A stretch of 64,000 nucleotides of DNA. Source: Scolanthus callimorphus. Lineage: Eukaryota; Cnidaria; Anthozoa; Actiniaria; Edwardsiidae. The notes beneath the pieces were generated by a model. That model saw only the letters and a program-made list of their open reading frames with translations. It was not told the DNA's origin and searched no databases. A program made the position numbers and the translations under genes. This document shows positions 1 to 12,600 of the stretch, in pieces. The stretch's first letter is position 1. Every line of letters starts with the position of its first letter. The DNA lies in NCBI GenBank assembly GCA_033964015.1, contig JAWWUD010000052.1, positions 558,001 through 622,000 of the forward strand. Direction: 5' to 3'.

Positions 1-487
1 CCTTTATACCCTGGAATTTCCACAGGGTTGTCCTTTTTACCCTGGAATTTCCACAGGGTTGTCCTTTTTACCCTGGAATTTCCACAGGGTTGTCCTTTTT
101 TACCCTGGAATTTCCACGGGGTTGTCCTTTATACCCTGGAATTTCCACAGGGTTGTCCTTTATACCCTGGAATTTCCACAGGGTTGTCCTTTTTACCCTG
201 GAATTTCCACAGGGTTGTCCTTTTTACCCTGGAATTTCCACAGGGTTGTCCTTTTTACCCTGGAATTTCCACAGGGTTGTCCTTTATACCCTGGAATTTC
301 CACAGGGTTGTCCTTTTTACTCTGGAATTTCCACAGGGTTGTCCTTTTTACCCTGGAATTTCCACGGGGTTGTCCTTTATACCCTGGAATTTCCACAGGG
401 TTGTCCTTTTTACCCTGGAATTTTCACAGGTTGTCCTTTTTACCTGGAATTTCCACAGGGTTGTCCTTCCTTCCACACGGCCTTCCT
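1..487. repeat. 31-bp minisatellite
   Basis: About 15 head-to-tail copies of a 31-bp unit containing CCCTGGAATTTCCACAGGG, with few substitutions, run from the window edge to about 487. The array probably continues upstream of the window. Because 31 is one more than a multiple of three, each unit shifts frame, so all three forward frames stay open and give periodic peptides. These are not evidence of a gene. Diverged inverted copies of the same motif occur at 45398-45590. Confidence 0.95.
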
Positions 488-1202
488 TTTTAGCCTGCAT
501 GGAAAAGCTTGCACCTCCACACAGCTCACTCAGCATACTTGTGGCGTAAGCTCTTGAAACTTTCCGGAGTACAGAACAAAGTGCAATACACATCATAGCT
601 ACATAATGACGTTACTATGGGAACCGATTTGGGCCAGGCCCCAGCTCAATCATTGAAGCTAAGTCGCGATTTCCTCCGCTATTTTAGTACATGAGATAAC
701 CTGACATAAACCTCTACATATGCAGACATAGTGACTTTAGTTTGGCCGTTCAACATTTACTCCTCAGACACAGAAATTAGATTTTCTTTATTTTGTACCC
801 GGGAGCTTGGACCCGAGTCGATTTCCATGGCAACACTATTGTGTAGTCTGTGATATGTATCACTTTTAGATCTATCATTCTGGAAAGTTTCAAACTTTTA
901 TGTCAAAAGCATGCTGAGAATTTCCTGACTTATTTTCCAAACTGTGCCATATGCCTGTGTCCATCTTGTGACGTCATCAGTCTGCTAATTTGCTTGTTCT
1001 TTAATCTTAGATTACTCTGGAACCAAAAACATATATCAGAAAAGTGAAAACGGGAATCTCCTTCTTTCATCAAGCCTGCTTCGATATGACAAAAATGGAA
1101 GGTGTGAAAAATATGTTTCAGTAGCACTTTAACTAATACATCTCGGGCATCATATTTAATAATCCTAGAGTATAGACTTTACAGGATGTTAAAATAATAA
1201 AT
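488..1202. other. Intergenic, no gene seen
   Basis: AT-rich unique sequence between the minisatellite and the first MITE. No exon-like open frame flanked by splice sites and no RNA gene was recognised. Confidence 0.5.
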
Positions 1203-1444
1203 AGAGCGGATTTCAGATGACCGTCGTGTTTGCAATTGGTTTGCTTTCTCATTGGCTGCTTATTTCTATCAACCAATCAAATTGCGAACTAATTACAAGC
1301 AAGGAATTACTAGCTAATTGGTTCGGCTCCTGATTGGCTGGGCTGGAAACCATTCAGCAGTAAGTTGTAATTACTCTTGTTTCTGATTGGCTAGTGATTG
1401 CACAATTGCGTTTACTTTCACGATGGTCATCTGAAATCTGCTCT
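1203..1444. mobile_element. MITE, AGAGCGGATTTCA terminal family, copy 1
   Basis: About 26-bp imperfect terminal inverted repeats. The left end reads AGAGCGGATTTCAGATGACC and the right end is its complement with two or three changes. The interior carries several copies of ATTGGCT/AGCCAAT-like motifs. It lies just upstream of the UEV-kinase gene. Relatives with the same termini but different interiors are at 14853-15105, 42633-42856 and 59295-59474. Confidence 0.8.
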
Positions 1445-1563
1445 AATAGTATAAATACATAAGTTAAGTAAATAGATATTAAATATTGTTATTATGGTCT
1501 AATTTCTGCCAAGGTTTCCATCTGGGGCCGACACTGCTGATGACTGGAGGGTGTTCCATTACT

Positions 1564-1660
1564 TCTAGGAAATCAATCAGTTTTCACCAAACTTTGCAGC
1601 TTTACTAATACGGAAGTATCGAATTCAATACTGTACTCCTCTTCGTGCTAACTATAAGAA
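1564..1660. repeat. Partial copy of a dispersed palindromic repeat
   Basis: This stretch matches one arm of the elements at 48905-49292 and 53752-54055. The shared core is TCACCAAACTTTGCA followed by TTTACTAATACG and a run ending in AACTAT. Only one arm is present, so it is a truncated copy. It sits 230 bp upstream of the start codon of the UEV-kinase gene. Confidence 0.6.
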
Positions 1661-1892
1661 ATTATTAGCCGTATTAAAATGATAAAGGTGCATATTGTCG
1701 TGAACCATATGATGAGTGGGGCGGCGTCGATCTAGTCTTCATTTTTGGGTCTCCTGTGTTGGTTCTTCGAGCAAAGGACTGGCACTAGTAGCTTCCATTC
1801 GTTCGTGGAAAGAAACATTTTAGACTTCCTATTGAAAAATGCGCAACTTTTTTATGAAGAATTGCTAAGGATGATCTGTTCTATGCTTTATA

Positions 1893-3633
1893 ATGAGCTC
1901 TGAAGTAAAACTGGTAAACGGCAGACTTACGGTGGATGAATTCAAGGCTAAATTCCCAAAGGTTTGTGCAGAACACTTGTTGTTTGTATTTCGAAACACA
2001 GTAAGTTAACTTAAGTTTAAGTTGCATGTCAAGTTGTAGCGTAGAAAGGCTCTGACAGCATCCCATTTTCTTTTGGAAAGTTAGCCTGAGAAGTTTGGGT
2101 TTTTCTTAAACTGGATATGAGCTTCAAAACTGTAGAAATAGTGTACTGTAGGACTTTAGCTTAAATGTCTATGGAATCCCCCAAACTATTAATAAACCAA
2201 AGTATAATTTATTGACAAAGTAAAGAGTGGATTTCAAATGACTCAGTATGGTTACTGTTTTCCTCCGTGACTTGACTCTATGCCTATGCATTTTCAGACT
2301 GTTAGACATTAATAATGCATGTACATTACATGTTTGTAAATATACAGGAGCTCATCATCCCGGTCAGTCAGTGTTCAGAAATATGTGGAGATTTTGTAAA
2401 TGCACCAGTGAATTGAAACTACAGCCCCTGATCCCTGGGACATAGTGGGGGTGTAAGGGGGACATAGTCATGGCAGAATGTTATTGTAACATTGCATTTT
2501 CCCAGGGGGATGGGGACAGTAACAATCTGCCGAATAGTGCTGAGATTTTTCTTGGGTATTGTAATGCAACCTGACAGAGCATGAAACATACTTTTATGAA
2601 GCATCTTTTTAACAATGAGGCCAGGCTCAAAACCTTGAGACTCCAACCTACATGTAAGGAGAGTTGACAGCTCATTAGCTAACATGCTTGATGAGAAGAA
2701 GAAGATTTGCTGCTGTGGCAATCAAATTGCACGCCCAGAGCATTCACCCTAGGCTTGTCTCCTGACTCACAGTTTGGTAGGCTGCATTTTGTGTGGTTAA
2801 AAGCAGGTTTTTATCCTCGAAAATGTTCAGTAGAAAAGCTTGGTAGTTTACATGGCCTTCTCATCGAACATTACAAGCAAAACCAAACATTTTGTGGAAA
2901 AAAACCTGCTAGAACCCCACACCCACCAGCTACACTGAAGTTGTGAATAATAGCTGTTAGTAGTACATTAATTTTTTTGGAGAAATTTTCCACTCTATAC
3001 AGCATTATTCAGGCATGTACGTTTATTAACAATAGAAATTTTTACAGAACTCACCGTGTTACAGGTTTTTGGTTTTCAAAAACGATATTTTTCACAATTT
3101 TCAAACAAAACAGCATTGCCCGCGAATGCGAGGCCAGCAGATTTGCTCATGAATAGTGTGAAAATGGTATTTTCTCCACTGTATATAGTGTACTTCTATT
3201 ATTTCACTCTATACTATTATTAGCCCTTGGGTGTTTTTCCACTCTGTACTATTTTTCTGCTCTATACTATTATTGGTTTACTTGTATTGTTCCACTCTGT
3301 ACTATTATTTTGCTAGATGTACTTTTATTCGGAACTTCAGAGTATGCAGGCTATGCACCAGAGAAAAGGGACTTTCTGTACATATGTCCCGGCCTAAATG
3401 TTCAAATCAGCCAAGACTTTGAAATGGCTGTCACAAGAGCTTTCTCCACAAGATGACAAGCCGGGGAGCTTGGGTACAAGAATGGGCATAGCACCCCTTT
3501 AAATTCAAGAAAAGGGAAAACGTTTCTAGGAAGCATATAATGTAATAATTAACAACTATCCCCCGAAGGGGAGTTGAATAGTGGTGGAAATATACTGAGA
3601 TGCGAAGCGTCGAGGTATACATCCACTGCTAGG

Positions 3634-3666
<33 letters not shown>

Positions 3667-6600
3667 ATACCAAATCAGTAGAATAAAATACGGTGATTAA
3701 CTGATTCAATACGCAGTATCACACGGGAAACGAGCTGCCATTTTGAGAGTTTTCTCAAACAGTAAATAGTGTTTGATATATACTATTTCAGGAACCAATC
3801 AGAGCGTGTGAAAATGACTATTCACTGATTTGGTATATACTAATAACGATTATATTAATTGGCTTATTTCAGGTCCATGGACTGAATTGCTAGTTGATTA
3901 CAGAATAGTTTCTTGGAATTGAGTTTTTGCTTTTGTTATTTATTTTTAGTACCAGTCTCCTGAGATATGTCCGCATGATGTATCAGATGCACTACTTGCA
4001 TTTACAAGTTTGAAACCTTATGCAAGAGAATGTAGTAAGTGTTGATGATAGTAAGATTTACGTGCGTTTATAGTGTGCATTTTATTCTAGGTGTCTGTAA
4101 TAAATGTGCACTGCATTTTGAATGTTTTTATAAAAAATGATCTGAGAGTCAAATCTGTCATGACTCACAATATCCCATGCGCAGGTTGTCTTTTTATTTG
4201 TTAATTTCCTGCATTCCTTTATTCTTTGTCATTTCCTCATTCCATTTCATCATTCCTTTATTCTGTATTTCCTTTACTCCTTCTTTCCTCCTTTCTCTCC
4301 TGTTTTTCTCAATTTTCTTCTTCCCACTTTTTTTTCATCCACTTCTCAATATTCATCCATCCTTCATACAAGCCATTCTTACATCGTCCCTTCTTTCCTC
4401 CATTCCTTTATCCCTCCATTCTCCATTATATACTTGCTAAGGGACGGACCATTAGAAAAGTGTTGGGGGGAGGGGGGAGGGGGCAGAAAGAAAAAAAATA
4501 AACATTGAGCAAGCTCAAATTGAAGGGAAAAACCATTGAGCAGGCTATTGGCATGGAAGAAAAAAAAAATGGCCAAAAAAGTCTCCCCTCCCCATCAGAT
4601 TTTAATGGTCTGTCCCTAAGCCCATCCCATATCATCTTCAAAACAATGTCAATCATATTGAGAACAAATTAATACCAAACACTATTATTATAGTGAGTGA
4701 CTCATCATCCATCACTATGCATCCCTTTGAAATGACAAACAAAAATACTACCTCAAAATAAGGTCTGAGAGACTCAGGGGTATAATAGAAGGTGGTATAT
4801 TACCATCTTATTTGCCACTGACTGCTGGCTATTTAGCATGCACCTAAAATGATTTTTAGGGAATTTGTTTCATTGACAACAGGATAAACTATGAATACAT
4901 CTCCAACTTGCTCTCAAAATGCTGGAAAACAAGTTAACCAGCACCCAAATTTCAAAAAATAAGAATGCTGAAACTCTTTCAATTAAAACCATGTTACATT
5001 AACCATTCAATTACTAGATGATTATGACCCTCTGTGTGTCATGCTTCTCCTTGCTTTAATTTTAGCATTTCTCTTTTCTTAGTTCAAGTAGATGGAAGTT
5101 TGGCTCACATGCTGAACCTGGAGGGAACAATACCAATCAGATACAAATGTAGGTCGACAATTTGGTTTGTATGCCTTTTGCGTTCATCAATCAAGGTTAA
5201 TAATAATAATATTAATAATATACATTTATATAGCGCTTATACGACCGTTCTAAGCGCTTTACAACTAGAATGACATAAATAAAATGAAAAATTATAATAT
5301 AGTTAAAACAAAATAAAAATAAGTAAAATCGTAACACTTAATAAAATAAAAAATAAAAAGAGAAATGGCAATTACATGAAGTGAAAATAATATATGGTAA
5401 AAACAGGGTAAAAATAAGTAAAAATCATAAAAAGCTAAGATAATACTAATTAAAATTGAGCCTAAAAAGATGAGTTTTCAGCTTAGATTTAAATTCTGCT
5501 ATGCTCCCTGCATCCCTTACACTCGATGGGAGCTCATTCCAGAGCCTGGGTGCGTTTGTAGAGAATGCCTTGTATCCATAAGTTTTCAGATTAAAAGAGG
5601 GTAAGTTTAGTTTGACTGCATCATGGGAGGAGCGTAAATTTCTGGCTGGTTTGTAGACCAACAAAAGATCTTTTAGATAAGGAGGAGCTAAGTCATTTAA
5701 ACATTTGTAGGTGATTAATTTATCTTGAAAATTATTCTTAGCTCAACTGGCAGCCAATGAAGGTCTTTAAGGACAGGAGTAATTCGATCATATTTACTAG
5801 CCTTGACAATAATACGCGCTGCAGCATTTTGAACCCTTTGTAGTTTGGCAATTAATTTTGTGGGCATAGCATAGAGAAGGGAGTTACAGTTGTCCAATTT
5901 CGAAAGAACTAGGGCAACCACTAGAGTTTTGGTTGTCTCAAGTGATAAGCAATTACGTATTTTAGCTATATTGCGTAAATTATAAAATGAGGATTTTACA
6001 ACCGCATCTACATGTTTGGAAAGAGACATAGTCTCGTCAAATATGACACCGATGTTTCGAGCATGTTTGGACGGGAAGATGGTGTCGCTGCCTACAGAGA
6101 GAGACGTCAAAGGCAGATGGGGACGAAATTTAGAATGAAGTACAAGGAGTTCTGTTTTGTCAGTATTCAACTTTAGCTTGTTTATAGTCATCCAAGTAGA
6201 TATATCAGACATGCAAGACTCAATGCGACATTTTACAGAGGCGAGCTCAACACCATCACAACAGTCGAACGTGGAATACACTTGCGCGTCATCCGCATAC
6301 AGATGGAAGGATAGTTTGTGTTTGCGGAAGATGTCACCAAGTGGGGCTGTGTATAGAGAATACAACAACGGCCCAAGAACAGAACCTTGAGGAACTCCAC
6401 AACTAACCGGGCGAGGCTGAGAAGAGGCATCATCGATTTTTACGAACTGAGTGCGATCAGCCAGGTACGATTTAAACCAGGCGAGCACTTTACCATTGAA
6501 ACCAAATCGAGAATTGAGTCTATTTAATAATATGCCATGATCCACAGTATCGAAAGCTGCTGATAGATCTAGTAACACCAGCACCACACAACGATTTTTA

Positions 6601-9600
6601 TCAATTGACTGCAAGATGTCATTCTGGACGCGTGCTAAGGCCGTTTCACAACTATGGTGTTCCTTATATGCAGATTGAAGGGGCTCCTCAAGATTATTTG
6701 CGCGGAGATAACTAGAAACACGAACTGCGGCAACTTTTTCAATAGATTTAGATAAAAACCGAAGATTTGACAGAGGTCTGAAATTAGTATACAATTCATG
6801 GTCAAGGAGGGTCTTTTTCAAGTGTGGAGACAGAGCAGCCTGTTTTTGGGAAGATGGCAAAGTAGCGGATTCGAAGGAAACGTTCACAATTCTCGCTATA
6901 ACAGGCAGCAAATCATCCAAGCATAGGTGGAGTAGACCCGAGGAATGGGATCCAGACAGCAAGACTTGGACGCACTTTTGCGCACTAATTTTGAAAGTTC
7001 TTTAACATTAGTTGGTGAAAAACTGTTTAACTCGCAGTTACCTTTTCTGTCATCAAAAATATTGAAACTATCGATGACACTGTTTGACACGGGAGCAGTT
7101 CATTTCTTATGGTGGTGATTTTTTCGGAAAAGAATTGGGAAAACCTTTCACAGAGTTCAAGTCTGGTAGTGCATGATGGATAAAGTGCATCAGGCTTACG
7201 GTGAAGCAGTCGATCCACAGTACTGAAAAGGGCCTTCTGATTTGATGAGTTTTCAGAGATCATTGTGGAATAAAAACTCGCTTTAGTAGACCTCACTAGG
7301 TCTCTTACGACTTGACATTGATTTGCGAACAATTCTTTGTCAATTTGCAGGTGTGATTTGCGCCATTTTCTCTCAAGCGCGCGCCGTTTAGATTTAGCTG
7401 CGGCAATCTCTTCAGAGTACCAAGGGGCAGCAGGTCGTAGGGTTATAAGGCGCCGCCTTAAAGGGGCATGAGTCTCGACAAGATGAGACAGTACCTCTTG
7501 ATACTTTGTGCAAAGATCAGAAACAGACAATGAAGTTGGCAAGCTTAACAACGATGACTTGGCAAGATCACTGCGAAAAGCATCAGAATCGACACCTCGT
7601 ATTTTCCGATACGATCTTTCTATTTTCACAGGAGCGGTTTTTCAAGGGACAGATTGCAGTGAACAAAGAAATGGTCTGAAAGACCAGGGTCATGAACAGT
7701 ATGGCTGAGCAAAACATCATCATCGTCCCGCGTTATTACCAAGTCAAGCGTGTGCTTCCTCCTGTGAGTCGCGACTGTAACATGCTGCTTCAGGTTGTAC
7801 AAATGCAGCGTTTCGAGGAATTTTGCAGCCCCAAGATCTTTATGGGGCTCGTCGACGTGGTAATTGAAATCACCAACAATCATGAGTTTGCCAGGTGACA
7901 AAACAAGACGGCCAAGAAGAGTAGAAAACTCTTCAAAGAACATGGAAGCCGTCACACCATTCTTCTTTGGCTTAGCATGAAGTCTGTAAATAATGGCGAG
8001 TCGTATTATGGCGGATGGTGAACGCAATAGAATTTCCATGAACTCGAAAGAGGAGAAGGTCTCTGCTGCTTGTTTTTCGATCATCAGATTTGTGTTGTAT
8101 AGCAAGCCGACTCCACCCCCTTTTCTGTTGCTTCTAGGTACATGATAGAAAGCATGACCTTTAGGGCAAAGCTCCCCCTCACATGTACCGATTCTGATTT
8201 CGCCCATGTCTCGGTGATCGCCAACAAGTCAAAATGGTGATCTACAAAGTAGTCCTTGATAAATAGGGCCTTGTTCGCTACTGATTGTGCATTGAAGAGA
8301 CCGAAAGAAAGCGGTTTATCAGATTGATTGTGTCTGGACGACACATTATGTGATAACGGTATGTGTGTGAGATTGTTGGCATTCATGCCTATGCTGTTAA
8401 GTGATAGTGATCGAGACCTAGGCCGTCTAGACACCACAGTTGGGATTTGATAACGCGGTGACGGACCAGGGTTGGTAGAAACATCCATATACACAGTAAT
8501 ATCAAAAGGGGGGTCGTGGCCAGGAATATGGAGGATAGTTTGGCCACGCTTTGTCCACTTCGACACAGCAATCCGAGATAGATAATAGCCGGCTGCTCGT
8601 CGCAAGTCCAATCTGACTAAGACACCAACCTCGACATACGGATGCCGCTGTAGGGCCCAAGTCGTTTCAGAAGACAATTCATCATAGCCAGTATACAGCT
8701 CAACACGCCATGGGATAGGGGAGCACCAAAAGGTCTTCATGCTTAATTCACCAGGAGATGAAATTACTATAATATTGTTAGCAAAGAGATAGTTCAAGCA
8801 TATCACAATTGCCAGTACAACTCATAGACAGTTTAGACATATGAGGAGGGACGTCAACTCTCCCGGTTTTGCCAGGATTCTCAAAAAATTTTGCATCAAC
8901 TCCAGGAACAAATTCAAGATAACTGCCATACATTTACTGTATTTCTCCTGGGAGAATTTCAGGAAATTTCGCCATTTCAAGACAGTCATTTCAAGAAGTC
9001 CTAGAGCTGACGTCCCTGTACGATACGAGGCCAATTAACAAAAAAGATGTTCTGGCCCCTGTTGGCCTTATCTTGTCACAGCAGTAAACTGATAGGGGTA
9101 TTCTTTAGGCTCTGAATGAGCTAAAATGCTAGTATAGATTTTAATAGGGCTCTGCATGAGCTGGAGGCTTTTGGCAAAATCTCATAGTCAGGGCATCTGG
9201 TAAAGTTTTCATCACATAAAAAATGCCAATCTCAGATTCCAGTTTTATACCTTTTTTTCTTCAATTTCAACAGCTCAGATGTATAATATCCCAGTCAGAA
9301 TTGTCCTCCAACACAGCCATCCCACAACCCACCAATTGTGTATGTGGTACCCACAGGAGACATGATTGTACGGAAGGGCAGTACTGTCCATGACGATGGA
9401 AAGGTGATACTATCTCAGATAACCAACTGGAAATCTGTAAGTATATTACAGTGATTATGTGACACGAGTTTTAGTCGTGTTTTTTGGCACTTTGCTTCCA
9501 ACGAATTTCCTGAAACTTCGTTAACACTTATTCCAACTGACTTCAATATGATTAAGGGAGTTTCGTTCAAAATACCAGCAACTTTTATTTTTTTTTGCGC

Positions 9601-12600
9601 GGGGTTGATTTCTCAAGGAAGGGGTACATTTAAGCTCAGATATTATTAAAAGTGTTAACGCTAATGGAGATCAGATAATGTGTACATATTGCTAAACAAC
9701 ACCTGCTTATATTCTCCAAGATTGAAGTTAATAGTGAGTATATTTTTTAAGTTGTAGACGAAAATATATTTTCGCGAAATGTGCTCATGACTTTCGCATG
9801 AGTCACCTTAAGGTCCCTTCACACGGCGCGATCACAGCTGCGATTTGAGTTGCGATTTCTACGGCGACGCAAAAAGGCGCGGTGTGAAGGGGCGAGTGGA
9901 CACGGTTGATGATGGTAAGCACGTGTTTCAGCGAATTGTCAACTACCAGTATAAGCATTCCAAAAGTGAAAGTGCCATTTCTTTATGCATACAAAACAAA
10001 ACTGCTTACAGAAAATTACATCTCTATGTCAATCGTGCCCCTATCCTCTATCCTATACTTGCTCTTGTGAGGAGGGGGGTTTTCTTGAATTTTTCCTATT
10101 ATTCAAGATTATCAAGAAAACCTGATGCTGCACTTTGTTACAGGTTGACCGATAAGTTTACCTGACTAGTTAAACATTTTTTAGCGTGGCCGCATGGAAA
10201 TACTATAAGTATCAGTAGCAATATGTATTGCAATTTCGCCAGTCGAGAGTGTGGCAAATATCAAAAAGTATTATTTCAAACGGTGATCGACCGCCTTCTA
10301 TTGATAAAAAATTCGACATTCAAAATAGATCATAACGAAAGTGGCATAATGGGGACTTCCCTACCCTACGAACGATGACGTAGCAAGCCTATGTTACATG
10401 TCTGAGTACAAATGGCGTTTCAGCACTGTGTGAGTTCTACATCAACATGAAGGGGATTTTAAGCAGTTGCAATAATCAGCTTTCTTGGACAATAAAACTG
10501 TTAGCTCTATTCTCTCCTGTGTATTCAGTGGATCTCAGAGTGGCAGGTCAAATGTAGCACTTTTAGTAGGGTCTCCTCAGCACGCTGACAGCCGACAGCT
10601 TGTTAGTTTACAAGTATCCTGCTCAGGTATGATACTAGACTTAAGCTCGTACCCCACTGGCGCACACGGGCCGATCCCGACAGGATTTTCTGTCGTAAGA
10701 CTATCGCGCGCCGTCATACACGGGCCAGACTCATCGGCTCGTGTGTGGTGGCCAGCGACGAGCTTACGACAAGATTTTTCGTCTGCTTGTTTTATCAAAC
10801 ATCGCCGAGAAAATATCGTCTCGTGTGTGGCGGTGCGCGATGTCGTAAGCTCGTCGCGAATCACCACACACGAGCCGATCAGTCAGGATTTATTGTATTA
10901 CAACGCAAAATCGGCCCGTGTGTGGCGGCCTTTACGTGGCATATTCGAAGTTAAATGAGCACGTTCTTTATGGGCAGGTAAAAAGATAACGGATCAGATA
11001 CGTTTCAACTTTGTTTGCTCTCCAGTACAACCACGTGACAGGCGAACTGCAAATGCCATTTTAATCTTACAAAATATACTCTTTGTTTCTTGTCTCCAGA
11101 ATCCCGACTTAACTGCCCTTCTCCATACCCTGTGTGTAAAATTCGGTGAATGTGCACCGCTCTGGACAAAGAGAAGTCACGTGCCACCACAGGCAGCCCA
11201 TATCGGTGGCCCACCCTCGTCGTCTGCTAATTCTATGTCCTCAGTGCGAGCAGGTATTAATAAAGCATTAGAGCACAACTTTCTATGACTTTATCGGCAC
11301 AGTAAATTGGGTCTAATTATAATTGTTTGTATGTTTTTTTTACAGATTCCCCTCTGCATAGTTTAGGACAGCTCAGAGTCAGTTTGCCGCCCCCAGCTGA
11401 AGTAGCACACAGGGAGCCCATTGCCAGCCCTATAGCTAGTAATCCGGCAAGAGTGGACAGCGTCATCGGGCAAAACCGACATATGGCACCATATTCTAGC
11501 ACACAACCTAGCGAGCTCCCAACGAGCTCACCTCCGCGTCCTGCGCCATTACCAGCATTTTCAAGACAATCCTCTGGTTCAGGAATTCAAGGAGCAGGAG
11601 CAATGCCCCAAATGCCAGGAATTCCAGGATCTACTCAGTCTCGTTCGATAGGGCAAGGCCTACCCAACACTTTCCAGGAGTTCCCAAGGCAGAGCCCTGG
11701 ACGACTAAATGATAACATGCCCTTATCTGGACAATATCATCCTGGTGCTCCAAGACAAGGAACGTCCCAACGGCAGCCTCCGACCAGTCCATATGCCACA
11801 ACAAGCGCTGGACATCAGTCACACTATCCTTACGCTCCAATCGTGTGCACATTTTATGAGCCGCTTTACCATCCGAATTCCACTTACACCATCGCTACTA
11901 CAAGTGGACCGCTGTCTGCAATTGGGAGCCCGCAAACTCATGTCTCCAGTAATGAATATAATGGAAGACGAGGAAGCTGGCCATTAAATACCACAAATGA
12001 AAGTTCATCTTCTCTGGTCATTTTCTCCCTCTAGAGCCAAACGATGATGGCAGGTTCCATCCAGATTCAAACATGATGTTCACTAAGAATCAAAGGGAGC
12101 ACGCTCCACATGTTCAGGAAAGGGAGGTGCCGCAAGCTATAGCGACATCAATGACGTCATCAACTCCAAACTTAGTGTTCAGTCAACACGAAGGGCAGCG
12201 GTCGGTTTATGAAAGTGGTCGGTATAACGAGGGGCTGTCAAAATCACCAGTGCCACCATCGCCGCGTGCTCTCCCTGTTTATCATCAACATGACTTTATG
12301 CTGTTTTCTGCTGCACCTCAAGGATATCAACAACGACAAGGTACAGGAAGTGAGATCAATGACCCCAAATTTATTTCATCTTCATCACAAATGTTCCTCC
12401 GACGCAAGCCCAAGGATCATCTTACGGAGTTTTCCCGATGGCCTCACTATCCAGCAACCTTGCATCGTCAGGTCAACGACAACAGCAAGGACAAGGTCCA
12501 GGACGTGATATCCAAGACCACCAATTATTTCATCTTCATCACAAAATGTTCCTCCGACGCAAGCCCAAGGATCATCTTACGGAGTTTTCCCGATTGCCTC

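Larger units (their letters stand above)
5205..8830 (-). mobile_element. CR1/L2-type LINE, nearly full-length
   Basis: A non-LTR retrotransposon inserted antisense in intron 3 of the UEV-kinase gene. On the - strand it reads: N-terminal region with a 2A-like motif, APE-type endonuclease ([33 protein letters not shown]), linker, reverse transcriptase ([34 protein letters not shown]), and the typical CR1/L2 C-terminus ([20 protein letters not shown]). The 3' end has the AAGCGCTATATAAATG stem and an (ATT)n tail at 5200-5225. No long terminal repeats were seen. The frame breaks between six consecutive open segments are all single missing bases. The 5' end merges with a separate repeat at about 8830. 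Confidence 0.92.

Noticed and set aside
1..487. CRISPR-like array
   Set aside because: The units are contiguous with no unique spacers, and the genome is eukaryotic. It is a minisatellite. The same holds for 30160-30987.
28..557. Three overlapping open frames of 144-173 codons on the + strand
   Set aside because: They are the three phases of the 31-bp minisatellite, with no start context, domains or splice sites.
4177..4501. Hydrophobic, Ser/Phe-rich open frames that could look like membrane proteins
   Set aside because: They are translations of a T/C-rich tract in an intron.
10485..10958. 157-codon frame with mirrored frames on the other strand
   Set aside because: It lies across a multi-arm palindrome; both strands are open for the same reason.
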